This document shows positions 10,805-23,349 of a DNA stretch of 64,000 bases, piece by piece. Under the pieces are notes generated by a model. The model did not search any database and was not told where the DNA came from. It was given only the letters and a program-made list of their open reading frames with translations. Numbering within the stretch: the first letter of the stretch is position 1; each line of letters opens with the position of its first letter. The position numbers and the translations under genes were made by a program. Source of the stretch: Clavulina sp. PMI_390 (taxonomy: Eukaryota; Basidiomycota; Agaricomycetes; Cantharellales; Hydnaceae); assembly GCA_015039315.1 (NCBI GenBank), contig WIDE01000032.1, positions 137,907 to 201,906 on the forward strand. The letters are read 5' to 3'.

Positions 10805-11309
10805 TCAGCCAACAGTGACAAACTGGGGGAAGTATGAAGCTATCAGGGCAACTGCTGCGATTCTATCGGGAGGTTAAATTGATTATGAAAAAGCGCCATG
10901 GGCGGAGCGTGAAGTGGTGGGGGTGCTTACAATGTCCCCTGCCCAGGATTGGAAGCGCTCTCCTTTGTTCGGAGAGGTTGTGAGTTCAACCAAAACCATA
11001 GGCCGAATAGTAGGGTGAACCAGCCGACAAAACTACCAAGTAAAGAATAGGTTTTAGGGGACGAGGAAGTAATATGGACACGCTTGTTTGCTTACGGATT
11101 GCGAGTGACCATGGTGAGACCCCCGAGCATCATGCTGCTGCTGGCAAAGACATCTGCAATAAATGCGCGAATGTGGCCTCAGTTTTGAGTCGAATAGTGA
11201 GACCGAGCTATTACTGACCGGCAATAGAGGCCTCTTGCCTCCAGTGAGGAGGAAGGGTTGATGGTTCGCTCAGAGAAGCATCCCTTGGGTCGTCCTTGAC
11301 TTTCGACAT
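10805..11309 (-). CDS. PAT complex subunit Asterix (WDR83OS/UPF0139 family)
   Basis: Four short exons (11219-11309, 11096-11153, 10931-11032, 10805-10862) encode 102 aa; no single exon is longer than 34 codons. Human Asterix is of similar size. The pattern is a hydrophilic N-terminus (MSKVKDDPRDASLSEPSTLP), then MMLGGLTMVTRNPFVGWFTL, LFGLWFWLNSQPLRTKES, and a final hydrophobic stretch, LIAAVALIASYFPQFVTVG. These are the three membrane segments of UPF0139. Asterix pairs with CCDC47 in the ER PAT complex, which shields polar residues of nascent multi-pass membrane proteins. The acceptor of the last intron is set at 10863 (GATAG): the next AG downstream shifts the frame and destroys the third segment. 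The family call rests on size, topology and the NPFVGW/SQPLRTKES region. Confidence 0.8.
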
Positions 11310-11445
11310 TTGCTGGCTCAGGTGATGTAAGCTTGGCACCAAATAAAGCCAAACTCGACGCGGTTATTCCTCAACCTCCACTCTCTTTCGCATCAGCACA
11401 CGACAACACATCGTTCACGCTCATTTATCAGTACAGCCATATAAA

Positions 11446-14400
11446 ATGCCCTCGTTCTCCTCAGCGGAGGCGTTCCATCGCCCGGCCTCTTCCAATACAA
11501 ACGACATCGGTTCAAGGAGTTCACGACCGATCCGCCAGCGCATCTCGCTTGGTTTTTCTCGCTCATTTTCGTCGGCCAACTCTCTGTCCTCTATCAGCAA
11601 TAGTACTCGAACCACCAGCACAAAGTCTATCAGTACAAAGTCTCTCAAGTTCAAGAATAGCTCATCTTTATGGTCATCCGTCTCTCAAGTCTTTACTCGG
11701 AGTGTCGGCTCGCGCCTAGTCAAAGCCCAGGAGCTTTCAATGAAGATATCCCCTACTCTTGCGTTAGTATGGTAGTAGTCGAAGCTTTACGAGTTGCCTT
11801 TTGACGCGNNNNNNNNNNNNNNNNNNNNNNNNNNNNNNNNNNNNNNNNNNNNNNNNNNNNNNNNNNNNNNNNNNNNNNNNNNNNNNNNNNNNNNNNNNNN
11901 NNNNNNNNNNNNNNNNNNNNNNNNNNNNNNNNNNNNNNNNNNNNNNNNNNNNNNNNNNNNNNNNNNNNNNNNNNNNNNNNNNNNNNNNNNNNNNNNNNNN
12001 NNNNNNNNNNNNNNNNNNNNNNNNNNNNNNNNNNNNNNNNNNNNNNNNNNNNNNNNNNNNNNNNNNNNNNNNNNNNNNNNNNNNNNNNNNNNNNNNNNNN
12101 NNNNNNNNNNNNNNNNNNNNNNNNNNNNNNNNNNNNNNNNNNNNNNNNNNNNNNNNNNNNNNNNNNNNNNNNNNNNNNNNNNNNNNNNNNNNNNNNNNNN
12201 NNNNNNNNNNNNNNNNNNNNNNNNNNNNNNNNNNNNNNNNNNNNNNNNNNNNNNNNNNNNNNNNNNNNNNNNNNNNNNNNNNNNNNNNNNNNNNNNNNNN
12301 NNNNNNNNNNNNNNNNNNNNNNNNNNNNNNNNNNNNNNNNNNNNNNNNNNNNNNNNNNNNNNNNNNNNNNNNNNNNNNNNNNNNNNNNNNNNNNNNNNNN
12401 NNNNNNNNNNNNNNNNNNNNNNNNNNNNNNNNNNNNNNNNNNNNNNNNNNNNNNNNNNNNNNNNNNNNNNNNNNNNNNNNNNNNNNNNNNNNNNNNNNNN
12501 NNNNNNNNNNNNNNNNNNNNNNNNNNNNNNNNNNNNNNNNNNNNNNNNNNNNNNNNNNNNNNNNNNNNNNNNNNNNNNNNNNNNNNNNNNNNNNNNNNNN
12601 NNNNNNNNNNNNNNNNNNNNNNNNNNNNNNNNNNNNNNNNNNNNNNNNNNNNNNNNNNNNNNNNNNNNTACGTGTTTCCATGAAACCTCCTTCCTTCATT
12701 CCTCTCAATGCTCTACCAGATAGTTCTAAGCCTTTCAAGCGCGCGTTAGGCGCAGCGGGCAGCACACCACTACATATTGGAGCTAATGACCAGTCCTCCC
12801 GCTCTCCGGCTACTGCTGTGAAGCTTCCTTCGTTTATCCCCCCGGGCACGGCGGAAGTTGGAGAAGAAATGAGCATTGACCTTCCTTCGTTCACGCCTTC
12901 ACGCCCCACTGCTCTAGAACTAGCTTATACGGCACTGGAACACGACCTCATATCTGCGACGACTTTCCCTACCCCACCTCCTGCCCCCTCGAAGAAGGAG
13001 AAGCATACTTTAGGTCTAGCGAAAGCAGTGGAGAAGGAGAACCAGCTGCCTCCAGCGAACACGAAGCGGCGATTGGAAGCAAGGTCCTCGCTGAGGCGCC
13101 CAGCAACTTCTGCGGCTAAAATGAGGACCCCTTTGGTGGTGAAGGAACGGAAACCTGGGTTGAAAGCTACGGGAAAGGAGGCCGGTAACCCTTCATCTGC
13201 ACGACCGTCGGAACTTTCCGGTCGCTCTGGAAAGACGCAGCTGCGCAAGTCTGGACACCTTGCATCAAAGGTAAAACGTGAATCTCTCAAAGAAAAACGG
13301 AGTGATGGAAAGGGCGGTGGCAACAGCTCAAATGTTACGAGCGTGGCTACAGGATCAAAGGTTATGAGGTAGATTTTGTTTTTGATCCTCGTTCCCCGTG
13401 GCAGCAACCTTCTCATCGATCCCCTATAGAACTTCTGTTAAGAAAATAGCATCTGTTGGTGCTAATGTGGACGTTCGGTCGAAAGGAACTTCTCCGACGA
13501 TTGAGGGGGCGAGCAATCTTGCGGTACTCGAAGCCTCAGCTAGAGTTTGCCCTGATCATGGGGAGGCTCCCAGTGTCATTCCGTCAGAGACTTTGGATCT
13601 TGCAGCTGTCCTCAAGAACACCACCCCCCTTTCGTATGAAAGGCCTCCCTCCGGGATTGTGCGTCTTAATGCGTGTGCTCTTGTGAGCTCTTCCTAACGA
13701 TTCTGTTCTCAATAGTTTACGCACGTCACGAACCTGTCAATGCGGCCTCTGCTTGTCCAAGTTCCGGTGCGTCGATAGCTTTCCCCTGTAGCACATATCC
13801 TCTCCCAGCTTTTGCGCTAAATATCACATCTTTTCCAGCCAAAGGAACGAAAGTCTGGCCACCATGACGTGTCTGCGTACCGGGCCAGAGATCGTAGCGC
13901 CTCCCAGTCAAGCTCCGGCTCTAGTACATCATATTCCACGTCAGCAATGATCTCTCCTCGAATATCCGTGTCCTCAAGCGATGTTTTCTTCAACAAAGTC
14001 TCTACCGTCACTCCGCTGTCAGCTACCTTGGCCTCTTCCCTCAGCTCTACGGATACACCCCCTGCACTCAACGACACAAATACAGCCAGCGAAACTTCGA
14101 AGCATTCGACTCTGATCCCTGATCCTGTCTCTCCCATCTCTTTCGCCTCCTATTTGTCAGACTCCAGCTCCGTGGGCAGCGGAGGGACTGATTCGGACCC
14201 TGACACGCCCACCACGCCGCTATCCTCAAAGCTTCTCACTCCCTGCTTGGACATACACTCGAGTGTGGAAACACCAACTGCATTGCGTCTTCACAGCCTG
14301 CGTCTACAATGCACAGGGCGCATGCCGACAAAGACGCTATCTGCTGCCATTGACTGGATCGAAAGTGAAAATTATTTGGGCCTATCGCCACGCCTGCCCC

Positions 14401-15050
14401 TCCCTCTGGAATCTCGAGCTGACGTGAGACGTAGTGTTGGTCTTGAGGCACAAGCGCCTGAAAAGGAAACCCCGGCGGAGGATACCCTGCAACGACCACT
14501 AGCTACGGCTCGGGCCCCACATCCTGCTAACAGCCGACAAGGCGATGCCAACCTAGGGCGTATTCCTGTTCGCAGTAATGGCATTGGCGATGCTACCGGC
14601 ACTTTTCCTCTCCGTTCCCATAACGCGACCACTCGTACTCCAGGGGCTACCAACGATACCGGCACTTCCGGTCGTGTTGTCGGGTTGCAAGGCCGACGAC
14701 AGTTGCTGCTGACGACAGGGTTCTGGGCGCGTGGACGACGCACAAGCCCGGGCGCGCTTGGAGGTGAGGCGATGCTACGCCATGAGCACGGGAAGCGGTT
14801 TTCGACCTCGAAAGGCAAAGGGGGTGTTAGTACCGCTTTTTCCGAATTAGGATCCGGAAGGCTGAACCATGTGGTGACAAACGTGGAGCAGAAAGGCGTA
14901 CCTGCTGATGGAAAAGTGGGAGACGAGCTAGTGGGAGAAGCAGATGCAGATGCCGAAGAACCGAGCGTGGAGGATAGGGATCAGAACGAGCACGAGGAGG
15001 AGAAGGACAAAGCAATCACTTCCCAGTTCGTCCAATTGCCGCAAGAATAA
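11446..15050 (+). CDS. Uncharacterised Ser/Thr-rich protein, interrupted by an assembly gap
   Basis: Exon 1 is 11446-11762 (MPSFSSAEAFHRPASSN, ending at donor GTTAGT). The gene then runs into the gap and resumes in frame at 12669-13368, followed by 13430-13658, 13716-13766 and 13839-15050. Phases agree across all three introns after the gap. I recognise no domain. The visible parts are highly basic and rich in Ser, Thr, Pro and Lys. Two short repeats of the form PSFIP/PSFTP (KPPSFIPLN, KLPSFIPPG, DLPSFTPSR) lie just after the gap. The C-terminus turns acidic (a run of Glu/Asp before SQFVQLPQE). Low complexity and charge suggest an intrinsically disordered scaffold or regulatory protein. Splitting into two genes at the gap cannot be excluded, since the join is unseen. 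Confidence 0.6.
11809..12668. other. Assembly gap (860 N)
   Basis: A run of unresolved bases inside the gene at 11446-15050. It hides the end of its first intron and an unknown number of codons or exons. Any reading frame drawn across the Ns is not real. Confidence 0.99.
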
Positions 15051-17345
15051 TGATCGGAAATCTACCCAGACGTCGACTTCGGCTTCTCCTGGTTTCCCAT
15101 AGCCTATAGTCCCTTTCTCTCTTCGCTGCTGCGCGTGACGTGAACGTGGGGGTGGACAATTCGATCAAGATCGAGCTTATCTCTCGTTCCATACCGGTAC
15201 TATCAATTGCAATGGCGTTTCGAAGCTTTCAACCTGTGTTGCCTTGACATTTTCTGTTTCCGTTTCGGTTCCCTGGTTTAAATGGCTCAATTCCCTTTTT
15301 CGCTTATTCTACTTTCCTTCTTGGTCATTTTCCTATTGACTCATGCATTGCGACGCTCAGTTATCGGTGATATTCTTTTTTAAGGTTGGCTGGTTGCGCC
15401 GTGTCCATCATGAAGCGTGCTTCCACTTCCTGGGGTTCTATATGAGGTACGGGGACCTTTGGGAAGATCCCGATATGAGAGCTATTCTTGTGTGGGAGGT
15501 GGTGCCTTGTGCTGCGTGGATGGATTAGCCCTGTAGCAATGACCTTGCAAGACGTGACCCCTCTAGCGAGCGCTCCGAACGGGTTTTCTTGACTTCATTG
15601 AGATGATCAGCCAGTGGAGCCGTCGAGTGGGATGCCGCGGCTGATTCGATAGAATGTGTGGAGCGGAAACGCCTTGGCAAAACAGAAAAAATACTGCTGC
15701 ACGTCATGCATGGTCCGGCGCGTGCATCACCGCAAGGAGTTTCCAATCCGAGGTTAGAAAAAGGACGATGACAATGATGATGATGCGCTCCGAGAAGGAG
15801 AGCTGCGCAATGCATGGCGGACACAGTTCACAATGTAGATACAGGAGTCGCAAAAAGGGACGCTTTCACGAAACTGTGATGTGAGATGTGAGATCCGGGT
15901 TCTTTCGTCTCTCAGGATCTGGTGAGCCTCGCTACTACTTGTTATTATTACTGTAGAGCTGGGATAATTATCGACACGACGACGACGGGATCACGCTACA
16001 GCTCCCCCAGATCCTCGCCAACGACATTTTTTCGCACCGCCATTGTCGTCCGTCTCCCCGTTGGCAGGACAGGAATGAATATCGCGCGAATTTAATTTTA
16101 CATTTCGTTGGGTCCCGCCGGTACTCGCGGTCCTAATAGAGAGCGCGCGATCGCGTAATAAGATCGTTCGGGAACGCAAAACGGGGCTCGTCGATCCCGG
16201 CACATCATTCAGGCGACCGCGGGGGCAACGGTCGTTGAATTACGGGAATTCGGTGGGAGGCTGGCGACCGCCGGGACTGTTCTGCCAAGCCAATGGACAG
16301 TCAGGATGCACCTGTCAGTTTAGAGGCACGAATCTGGATGATTCCCTGTCAGATCTCTAACAAGGAGTGCATGGCTGATCGCAAAAAAGAAGAAGCAGAA
16401 AAAAGGTGGATAAGCATTCCTTCCGCTCTGATAAGAGCCTACGAGCTTGATTCCTGGTGACATTTTTTTTCCGACTGCGTGTGACCCTCCATGTGGGTGG
16501 TGGGAGGGTGGCATTACGCTGCCCGGGCCCAGGTCCCGGCGGTATCAGGATATCCAAGACTACCTGCCGACTGTATTAGACAACGTCAGGATGCCAAGAA
16601 TGGAGACTAGTGGCAGTGCGGTGCCTAACATAATCAGTTGTAGGCCTTGCTCGACCGTAGGAGTGACGGCAAGAGCAGGTCAGCAGAGAAGGCGAAGTCC
16701 AGCATCTTCGCTCGCTTAAGGGTCCCTTCGAGACCTGCAAGCTATAAGAGGAAGAAGATGCCTAATACAATGTGGACTGAAGGGTCGAAACTCAGCTTGG
16801 CGCCGAATAGCAACTGGCCAGCCACAGTTGCCATAGACGGGCACCTGCGGAGATTTCATGATGGGAAGTCAATGGGCGGTTATCGAGGTGATGTCCCGCT
16901 TGAATGTGGACTATTGACAGTGTGAGCCTCTGGCGTCCTCGGGACGGTCACGTCAATGTGCCCAATGTGTATCGACTGTGATTTACGGTAACCAGGGGGG
17001 GATGTGTTTCCCAGCGTCGGAAAAGGACACTCGCAGCAACACGTGTGATAGTGCTGGCATATGAATTGACAGCCGTCGAGAGCAGAATAGTAATTCAGGG
17101 GAGCTCCGGGATCACGAGAATCACGAATCAAGATGGGAGTGTTTATTTTGGATTATTATTGGGCTGATTATGATGTGGCGGACTGGTGTGTGCAAATCAA
17201 GTTCATCGCTGTTGAATAATACAGTAGTGATGGCGATGTTGTGTAGTAGGCGATCACAGATCCCAAGGGAGGGCGGCCGTGACTTTGCAGCCTCGTCTCT
17301 CTGCCTCCTCCATCCAACGCCCTCCTCGCTGTCCCCAGAGAGTGA
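15051..17345. other. 2.3-kb intergenic region
   Basis: This is the 3' region of the preceding gene, then the promoter of the large gene at 17346. It contains scattered short frames without introns or motifs that would support coding, CG-rich patches near 16010-16280 and 16500-16550, and no recognisable RNA gene or transposon end. Confidence 0.5.
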
Positions 17346-20300
17346 ATGCCCCCCTTTCATCTCCCGACGTCGCTCAAGGCGTTTGCAAGGGGCGGAAGCA
17401 GAGCCGACGATGTCCCTGCTTCCCCAGACTCCTTTCGTAGCCCGGGAGGCTTCGATGAACGACAACTTGAGCCTGCAAGACTAAAGCAACGACTAGAACC
17501 ATTATACCCAGGTGCTGGGCGCAACGTGGTGCCCAATCAGCAGAGACCCGTAGTGGGCACCTCTAGCCAGCCGAATCCTAGTACAAACTTTGTGCTTCCC
17601 CCTCTCGACTTTCAACCTTCTGCGTCACAAAATGCTGTTCAAGTCCCTCTGGATCGGCTAGACAGCAGAGAGAGAACTTTTCAAGGTCGAGATATTGCTC
17701 GTCCGTCAACGGCTGATGGCTTCAAACCCCCTCCACCCGTCCGCACTCATGTCAAAGGCAATGCTTCCTTGTCGGTCCTCAACAACCTGAACAACCCGTC
17801 AACGAGCAGTCTGGCTTCATCCGTAAGTTCCTTTTTTCGCTTGTTTTCAACTTGGTTTTCTCTCGTCGCCAAGCTCATGTGGCCATGACTCAATCGGCTC
17901 TGACAGAACTCCGGTGGCCCATACGTCCCGGCACGACGGGCGCCGCCTCCACCTATCAACATCCAGCCCTTCACAAAGTCCTCCACTCCTTCATACTCAA
18001 ACACCAAACCTAGCAATCCTGCTCCAGTCCCACCTCCGAAAACCGAGTTCCCGACGACGTCAAATAATGTGGCGACTACCTCTAATGAGCCGAAGCCGCG
18101 ACCTACTCCAGTCGAGCTTCGAGCAGCATCCTCGTTCAACGTACGCACCGCCGCCCCACTTGCGCCCTTGGCGGTCCCACGAGGGCGATCGCAATCAACC
18201 TCCGTAGTCACATCAACTCGTGCGCCCGCCCCAGCGCCATTGAAGCGCACATGGAATGAAAGGCTTCCTGCTGACAGTGCTCCTCGAGTTGAGAGGAGAG
18301 GGACAGAACCCTCGCTCCCCACGGAGGATGTTCCGGCACGGGCTGAATCGAAATCCTCGACCAAGGTACGCACTGGAGCAAAAGAAAAATAAATCAATTG
18401 GTCCTTTTCTGACTGGAAATGCTTGTCTTGACAGGATGGCGGTGCTAACCCAACCCGAGTGCACCGTTCAGCCTCTTCACCGACTGTTCCTTCCCACAAC
18501 CTCAACAGGAAACCGTCGCTAAATCGAGTTGATTCGCTCAAAGCTGAACATGCCAGTACTTTGCACCCTCCAGCCAAGCAGGGAGCAAGCAACACGGACA
18601 GGAGGCTCGTTCTGGGGACGATTCGACGCAACAACCCCAGCGCCAACGTCCCACTCTCTCCCGTAATTTCTGAAGATGGAAGATCTGTCGCAGCTCTCAG
18701 CCCCTCAATCCCCCGCTATTCTAAGAAATCACTTGAAATGCCTTCCTATGTCCCTCGCTCGGGAGACTTTATTATTTCCCCAGCCTTTATCCTCGCTGGG
18801 CGAGAGAGTTTGGACCATTCAAATGAGCTGGCTGCCACGCTGTTCCCAGACGGGTACTCGTTGATGCCAGGCAGGAGTTCGACTGACGATCACGAGCTGG
18901 AAATGCCCCTCCGCTCAATGGCGTCGGAAAATCTGATACGACAAGACTCTTCCACGCTCCCCAAGGAATTTTTCCATGAGCAGTCGACCCACTCTGCCTT
19001 TTCTTCCACTGCTACTCAGTATGGCACGAATCCACCGGCTAACGTACCGGATAGACCAAGCGGCGGAGACTCGGATTTCCAGAAACCCCCATTGCCTTTC
19101 TTTTTACAAGATCCTCGCGGCTCACAGGGCAACCCGACTCAAATCTCCGCCTCCCAAGGCGACGCGCCGCCGAGTAACATCGTCTCCAAGGCTCCCTCTC
19201 CTCCTGTTCCTTCCCAACATGACATCAGCTCTGGTACTGCTGCGGTAATTACAGAAGAACCAGAGTCAGACCTGAATCTTCATTCTACCGCCTCTGGCTC
19301 TGCCTCCACCCCGCCTCAAGCTTCTGATTCATCTGCTGTTGTCAAGGATTCGCTTCTTTTTGCCCCCATTGCTGGTGGTTCTTCTTCTTCTTCTGCGCAG
19401 CTCCCCTCACCTCATACTCCACAGTCCCCATCGCCATCTCCATCACCGCTCGTGCACAAGCTCGCAAGCCAGACTTCGCTTCGACGGACAGGGTCGATCG
19501 CCTCGTTGGGAGGGCGAAGTTCCAGTGACAGCAAGAGCCAGAAGAGCACGACCAGCTCGACAAATGAACGATCGTCCAGCCTGACGCGCAAGGGGTCTGC
19601 GTCGTCCATACTGCGCCATGTCCGCTCTGGCGAACAGCTTGGGTCGGTGAAGAGGCTGTTCACTGGCTCGACAAATGTCGAGAATCAGCTCCCAGCTGAC
19701 CCAAGACTGTCGATGGTGGCGGAAAAGGAGAAGGCCGAGGAAGCTGCTTCAAGCCCCCTCCAGTCCCCCGTGGATCCTTCCTCTGGGTACGTCGTCTGTC
19801 CATGGTAATCTAACTCGTTTTGGAGCGCGTCAACTAACTGGTTTTGTAGGTCGCAAGCCCTTGCAGTGCCCAAGATATTGTTGGGCGATGGGCTCGACGC
19901 TACTACCCCGACCACAGCGTCCAGCCGAGCTTATCCGCCTTCCCCTGACCCCGCTACGCCCTCCGGCCCGCCGTCATCCACCGCTAGTGCCTCTGACTAC
20001 AGCGCGAGCCCATCTTATATGGCACCCCACTCCCCCTTCACCCCCCAACGCAAAGTGTCCCTCAAACGTTTTGGTGGGGCGGCCCACCATCCCGTCCTAC
20101 CCGCCGGAGTGGACGTATCCCGACGAGGGTCCCTCACGTCGTTCACGAACCTCCCCTTCACATCTCACAATCGCCAGTCGGCTGCCATGCGCAGATCCAT
20201 CATTAGTGTGCGTTCTCGCAGTGCTAGTGTGGGTTCGCAGACCCCTGCGACGGCTGCTGTGGTAGACGACTACGCTATGAGTTCTCCGGGCTCTTCTGCT

Positions 20301-22647
20301 GCGGGAATTCCGTCCCCGGCCCCTCCTCCTCAACATCTTCCGGGCAAGAGCTTTTTGTCGAATTCTACAGGGCCCGCCGATGTGAAAATGAGCACGGTAT
20401 TCGCTTCGCCACCTGTATTGACAACAACGGCGAGCTCGAACTTATCCGGCAAGACGAGGACGAAAACTGCCGCTTCTCCAGTCCCCATTCCGGCTTCGCT
20501 ACATCCATTTGCCGCCAACCCCGCTACTATCCATACTTCCCGCTCAGATGGCAGCCTCAAAGCTGCGTCCAGCTTCCCCCCGCCGCCACCCCAGTTCGAG
20601 TCGACGTCCCCTCAAACAGACCTGACGACTCCTTCGACGGGAGGTTTCACTTCCTCCTCGTCGACAGCCTCTGTCCCTCGCGGTGCTGGGAAATTACGGC
20701 GGAAGCGATCGCACAAGACTGCGCGAGCTATCGCCAAGGCTGCGGCGGCAGCGGTAGCTTCTGGGATTACCATTCCATCTCCTACTCTCGCTCCACCACC
20801 ACCGTCCAAAGATTCGAACACCGAAAGAATTCCCTCGTTCATCAATGGCCCCTTGCCACCCTTGCCTCCCATTCCATTCGATGATTCTCCTACGTATTCG
20901 GGACCATCAAGCATCCCAACACCCGTCATCCCAAAGAGGGAACTGCTCATTCCACCAAGCAACGAACGAGGTGCTCTTCCCGCTGGTCCTCGCTTAAAAC
21001 CAACGAACAGCCTTCGTGTCAATGGTGTGAGACTGCCAAGCCCTCAGGCTCAAGCGCATGCTGCCCAGCGCTCACGGTCTGCCGTAGCCTCGGCGTCCGG
21101 ATCCGGATCCGCTTCTAGATCAGACAGCACCAAACGGCCTGCTCGGCCGCGCGTGGACATGACCACGAACCGAACCTCGGAGCGCATCGTCTCACGAGCA
21201 GACACGGCTGATTCCCCAGCCTCGCCTGTTTTCCAGACTATCCCCGTTCGGTGGAAGGGCATGACGCTCGATCACGCTAAATGGTCCTTTACGTCACAGG
21301 AGCTGCAGAACATGGTCGGGCGCGCGATTAAGCAGTCATCTGTCGAAGTGACGGCTATTCGCCTGCTCAGTGCACAGGCCCTGGACATCGAGATGCCGGA
21401 GGAGATCGAGAAGCTGGAAACTGAGCGCGATGAGATCAAATCGCGGTATAGCCACCAGGTCCGCTTGAGGAAGCTCCTGATGCGCTCCTTGGATCTCTAT
21501 GTGGATGGCTCAGACCCTGAGACGGCACATCGCTTGCTGCGAGACTTGCAGGACGTTTCACTTTTGTGCGAAACCCTGAGCCAACAGATGCATGTCGTAA
21601 TGGATCAGCTATCCCAGATCAAGACGTTGCGCGAGCAGCACTTATCCAGCGCATTGATCATGGCGCTGCATAAGCTCAATGCGGGCTTCCTGAGGTCATC
21701 TGCAGAGGCGGAGGAGCTCAAGGCGGAGCTTATCAAGGCCCAATCGGAGCGCGAAGACGGTTGGAATAAAGCCCTCGAGCTTGAGCGCGACCTCGACAAC
21801 TTGCGTGGTCAGCTTGAGACGGCATCCGCTGATGGCCAAAGTGTCATTGTCGATGACGCGCTCTCCATATTGTCCGCTAAGGGCAACCAGGGAAGTAGAG
21901 TCACACAAGCCCGCAAGTCAAGCATGCGCGCGTCGAAAGCGAGCCTGCGCCACTTTAGCAAAGTCAGTGCACGCTCGTCGACCCACAGCCAACGCTTCGG
22001 AGGGCACCATAATCGCCATAGCGGGAATCCGCGACCCTCTTCAACGTTCTCCTATTCGTCGTATTACTTCCAGTCATCGTCGCCGCCGCCTCCACTCCCA
22101 CTCATCCCGCCTGATTTCCCATCCCCGGCAGTTTCTCATCCCATGTCCGCCATGAACAGTCGCTCAGTGCGCGAGTCCACCGGCTCTCGTCTGCTCTATC
22201 CTCCACCAACTGGGACGCCCTCATCCTCATCGGCATCTCGTGCCCTGGCCCAGGCGCAGAACGAGGTGCTGGAAATGCTCGGCCTCTCCACCGTAGACTT
22301 TGAGACGAAGCGTCGGCGCAGATCGTCTCATCCGACACCGAGCCCACTCATTCGGCTGTCAGGGTCTGACGAGGGTAGCGATGTCCTTATTGGAACAAGA
22401 CCTTCCTCGTTGGTGATGCCACTGAGCCCAACGCGCCCTCGGAGGCTGTCGGATTCTGCTGTTAGCGTGAATAAGCAGGCCCTCAACCTCCCGTCTGCTC
22501 TCCAACTGAAGCTTGATGATGTGAGTTACTCATCTACTCTTCCTCGCGAAAGAACGTTTGTACTGATAATACGATTCCTCCTATGCTTGTTTATAGCCTT
22601 CTCAATCCGACCTTCTCTTCCGTTCCATGGTCTCGCAAGTCGATTGA
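17346..22647 (+). CDS. Large uncharacterised Ser/Pro-rich protein with a conserved coiled-coil core
   Basis: Five exons: 17346-17822, 17907-18365, 18435-19786, 19850-22520, 22597-22647, giving about 1669 aa with all phases consistent. The last exon adds PSQSDLLFRSMVSQVD and a stop, rather than reading on through the intron. Residues 1 to about 1220 are low complexity: Pro/Ser-rich blocks, poly-Pro tracts and many SLTRKGSASS-like basic Ser patches that look like phosphorylation targets. At about residue 1230 an ordered region begins with PVRWKGMTLDHAKWSFTSQE, followed by helices with heptad character to about residue 1425 (EEIEKLETERDEIKSRYSHQ, LLRDLQDVSLLCETLSQQM, ALELERDLDNLRGQL). Pro/Ser-rich sequence follows to the end. 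I do not recognise a named domain. A coiled-coil scaffold at the cell cortex or cytoskeleton is a guess from composition. The start could lie further upstream. Confidence 0.75.
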
Positions 22648-23349
22648 CCTCCTTCTTTTATCTAATTATCTCATTTGCTACTTGCTCATCTAATTTCGAA
22701 TATTTCCCTTACGACTCTGCGGCATTTTCGTTGCTGCTTGAGGCATACATCGATATCTATGCTCTAATCATTCCTCCTTTCTCCCCTGGACTGCAACTCA
22801 CCATCATCACCATCATCACTACTACATCACACACGCACTATTCTTGCCCCCTGTCGCTTTACCGTACCACACTCACTCGCCCACTCATTCACAATCACGA
22901 TTCGTTCCTGTCGTTACTATTGATATCCTAGCTGTTGTAGACTGAAGTTGTTAGTCTCATCCTCATTGTGCAACCGTGTTGGCTTCAATTTGGACTTTAT
23001 GAAGATCAAAACTAGTTCCGATCAGGTTGTCAGTGCCCTTGAAGGATTGCCTGATGGATGATCACCCATGGAGCAATATCGCAAATCGCATGGCATGGCA
23101 TGGCATTTCATTTACCTTGCTGAGAAGATGGACACCCTCGTATGCGACTTCGCAAACCTTGTGATAAGCCATTGTGGGTATGAGTCATGATCCTTCCGAC
23201 ACCCGGGCCATCGATTACAGCCGCGACCACGCTCGAAGGCTTGGGGGCGCATCATGGGGAAGCCAATATACGCTGTGAAATGCGAAAAATACTATTGGAT
23301 AATCGTAGTCGAGATATAGATTTTTGAGCACATGCGGCGGTACGAGCAC
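22648..23349. other. Convergent intergenic region
   Basis: 3' untranslated DNA of two converging genes. It is T/C-rich to about 22920. A short tandem run of GCATG units lies at 23088-23105. No gene is supported. Confidence 0.55.

Noticed and set aside
7456..11309. Secondary-metabolite gene cluster around the two reductases
   Set aside because: No synthase, cyclase, P450, transporter or pathway regulator is adjacent; neighbours are housekeeping genes.
11764..13372. Long frames spanning the N run on both strands
   Set aside because: They exist only because N codons contain no stops; they are not evidence of coding.
17747..18646. Long minus-strand frame (299 codons) opposite the large Ser/Pro-rich gene
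   Set aside because: The plus-strand exons are phase-consistent across all introns, whereas the antisense frame crosses those introns without signals.
23088..23105. GCATG tandem run
   Set aside because: Only about three to four units, non-coding; too short to be meaningful.
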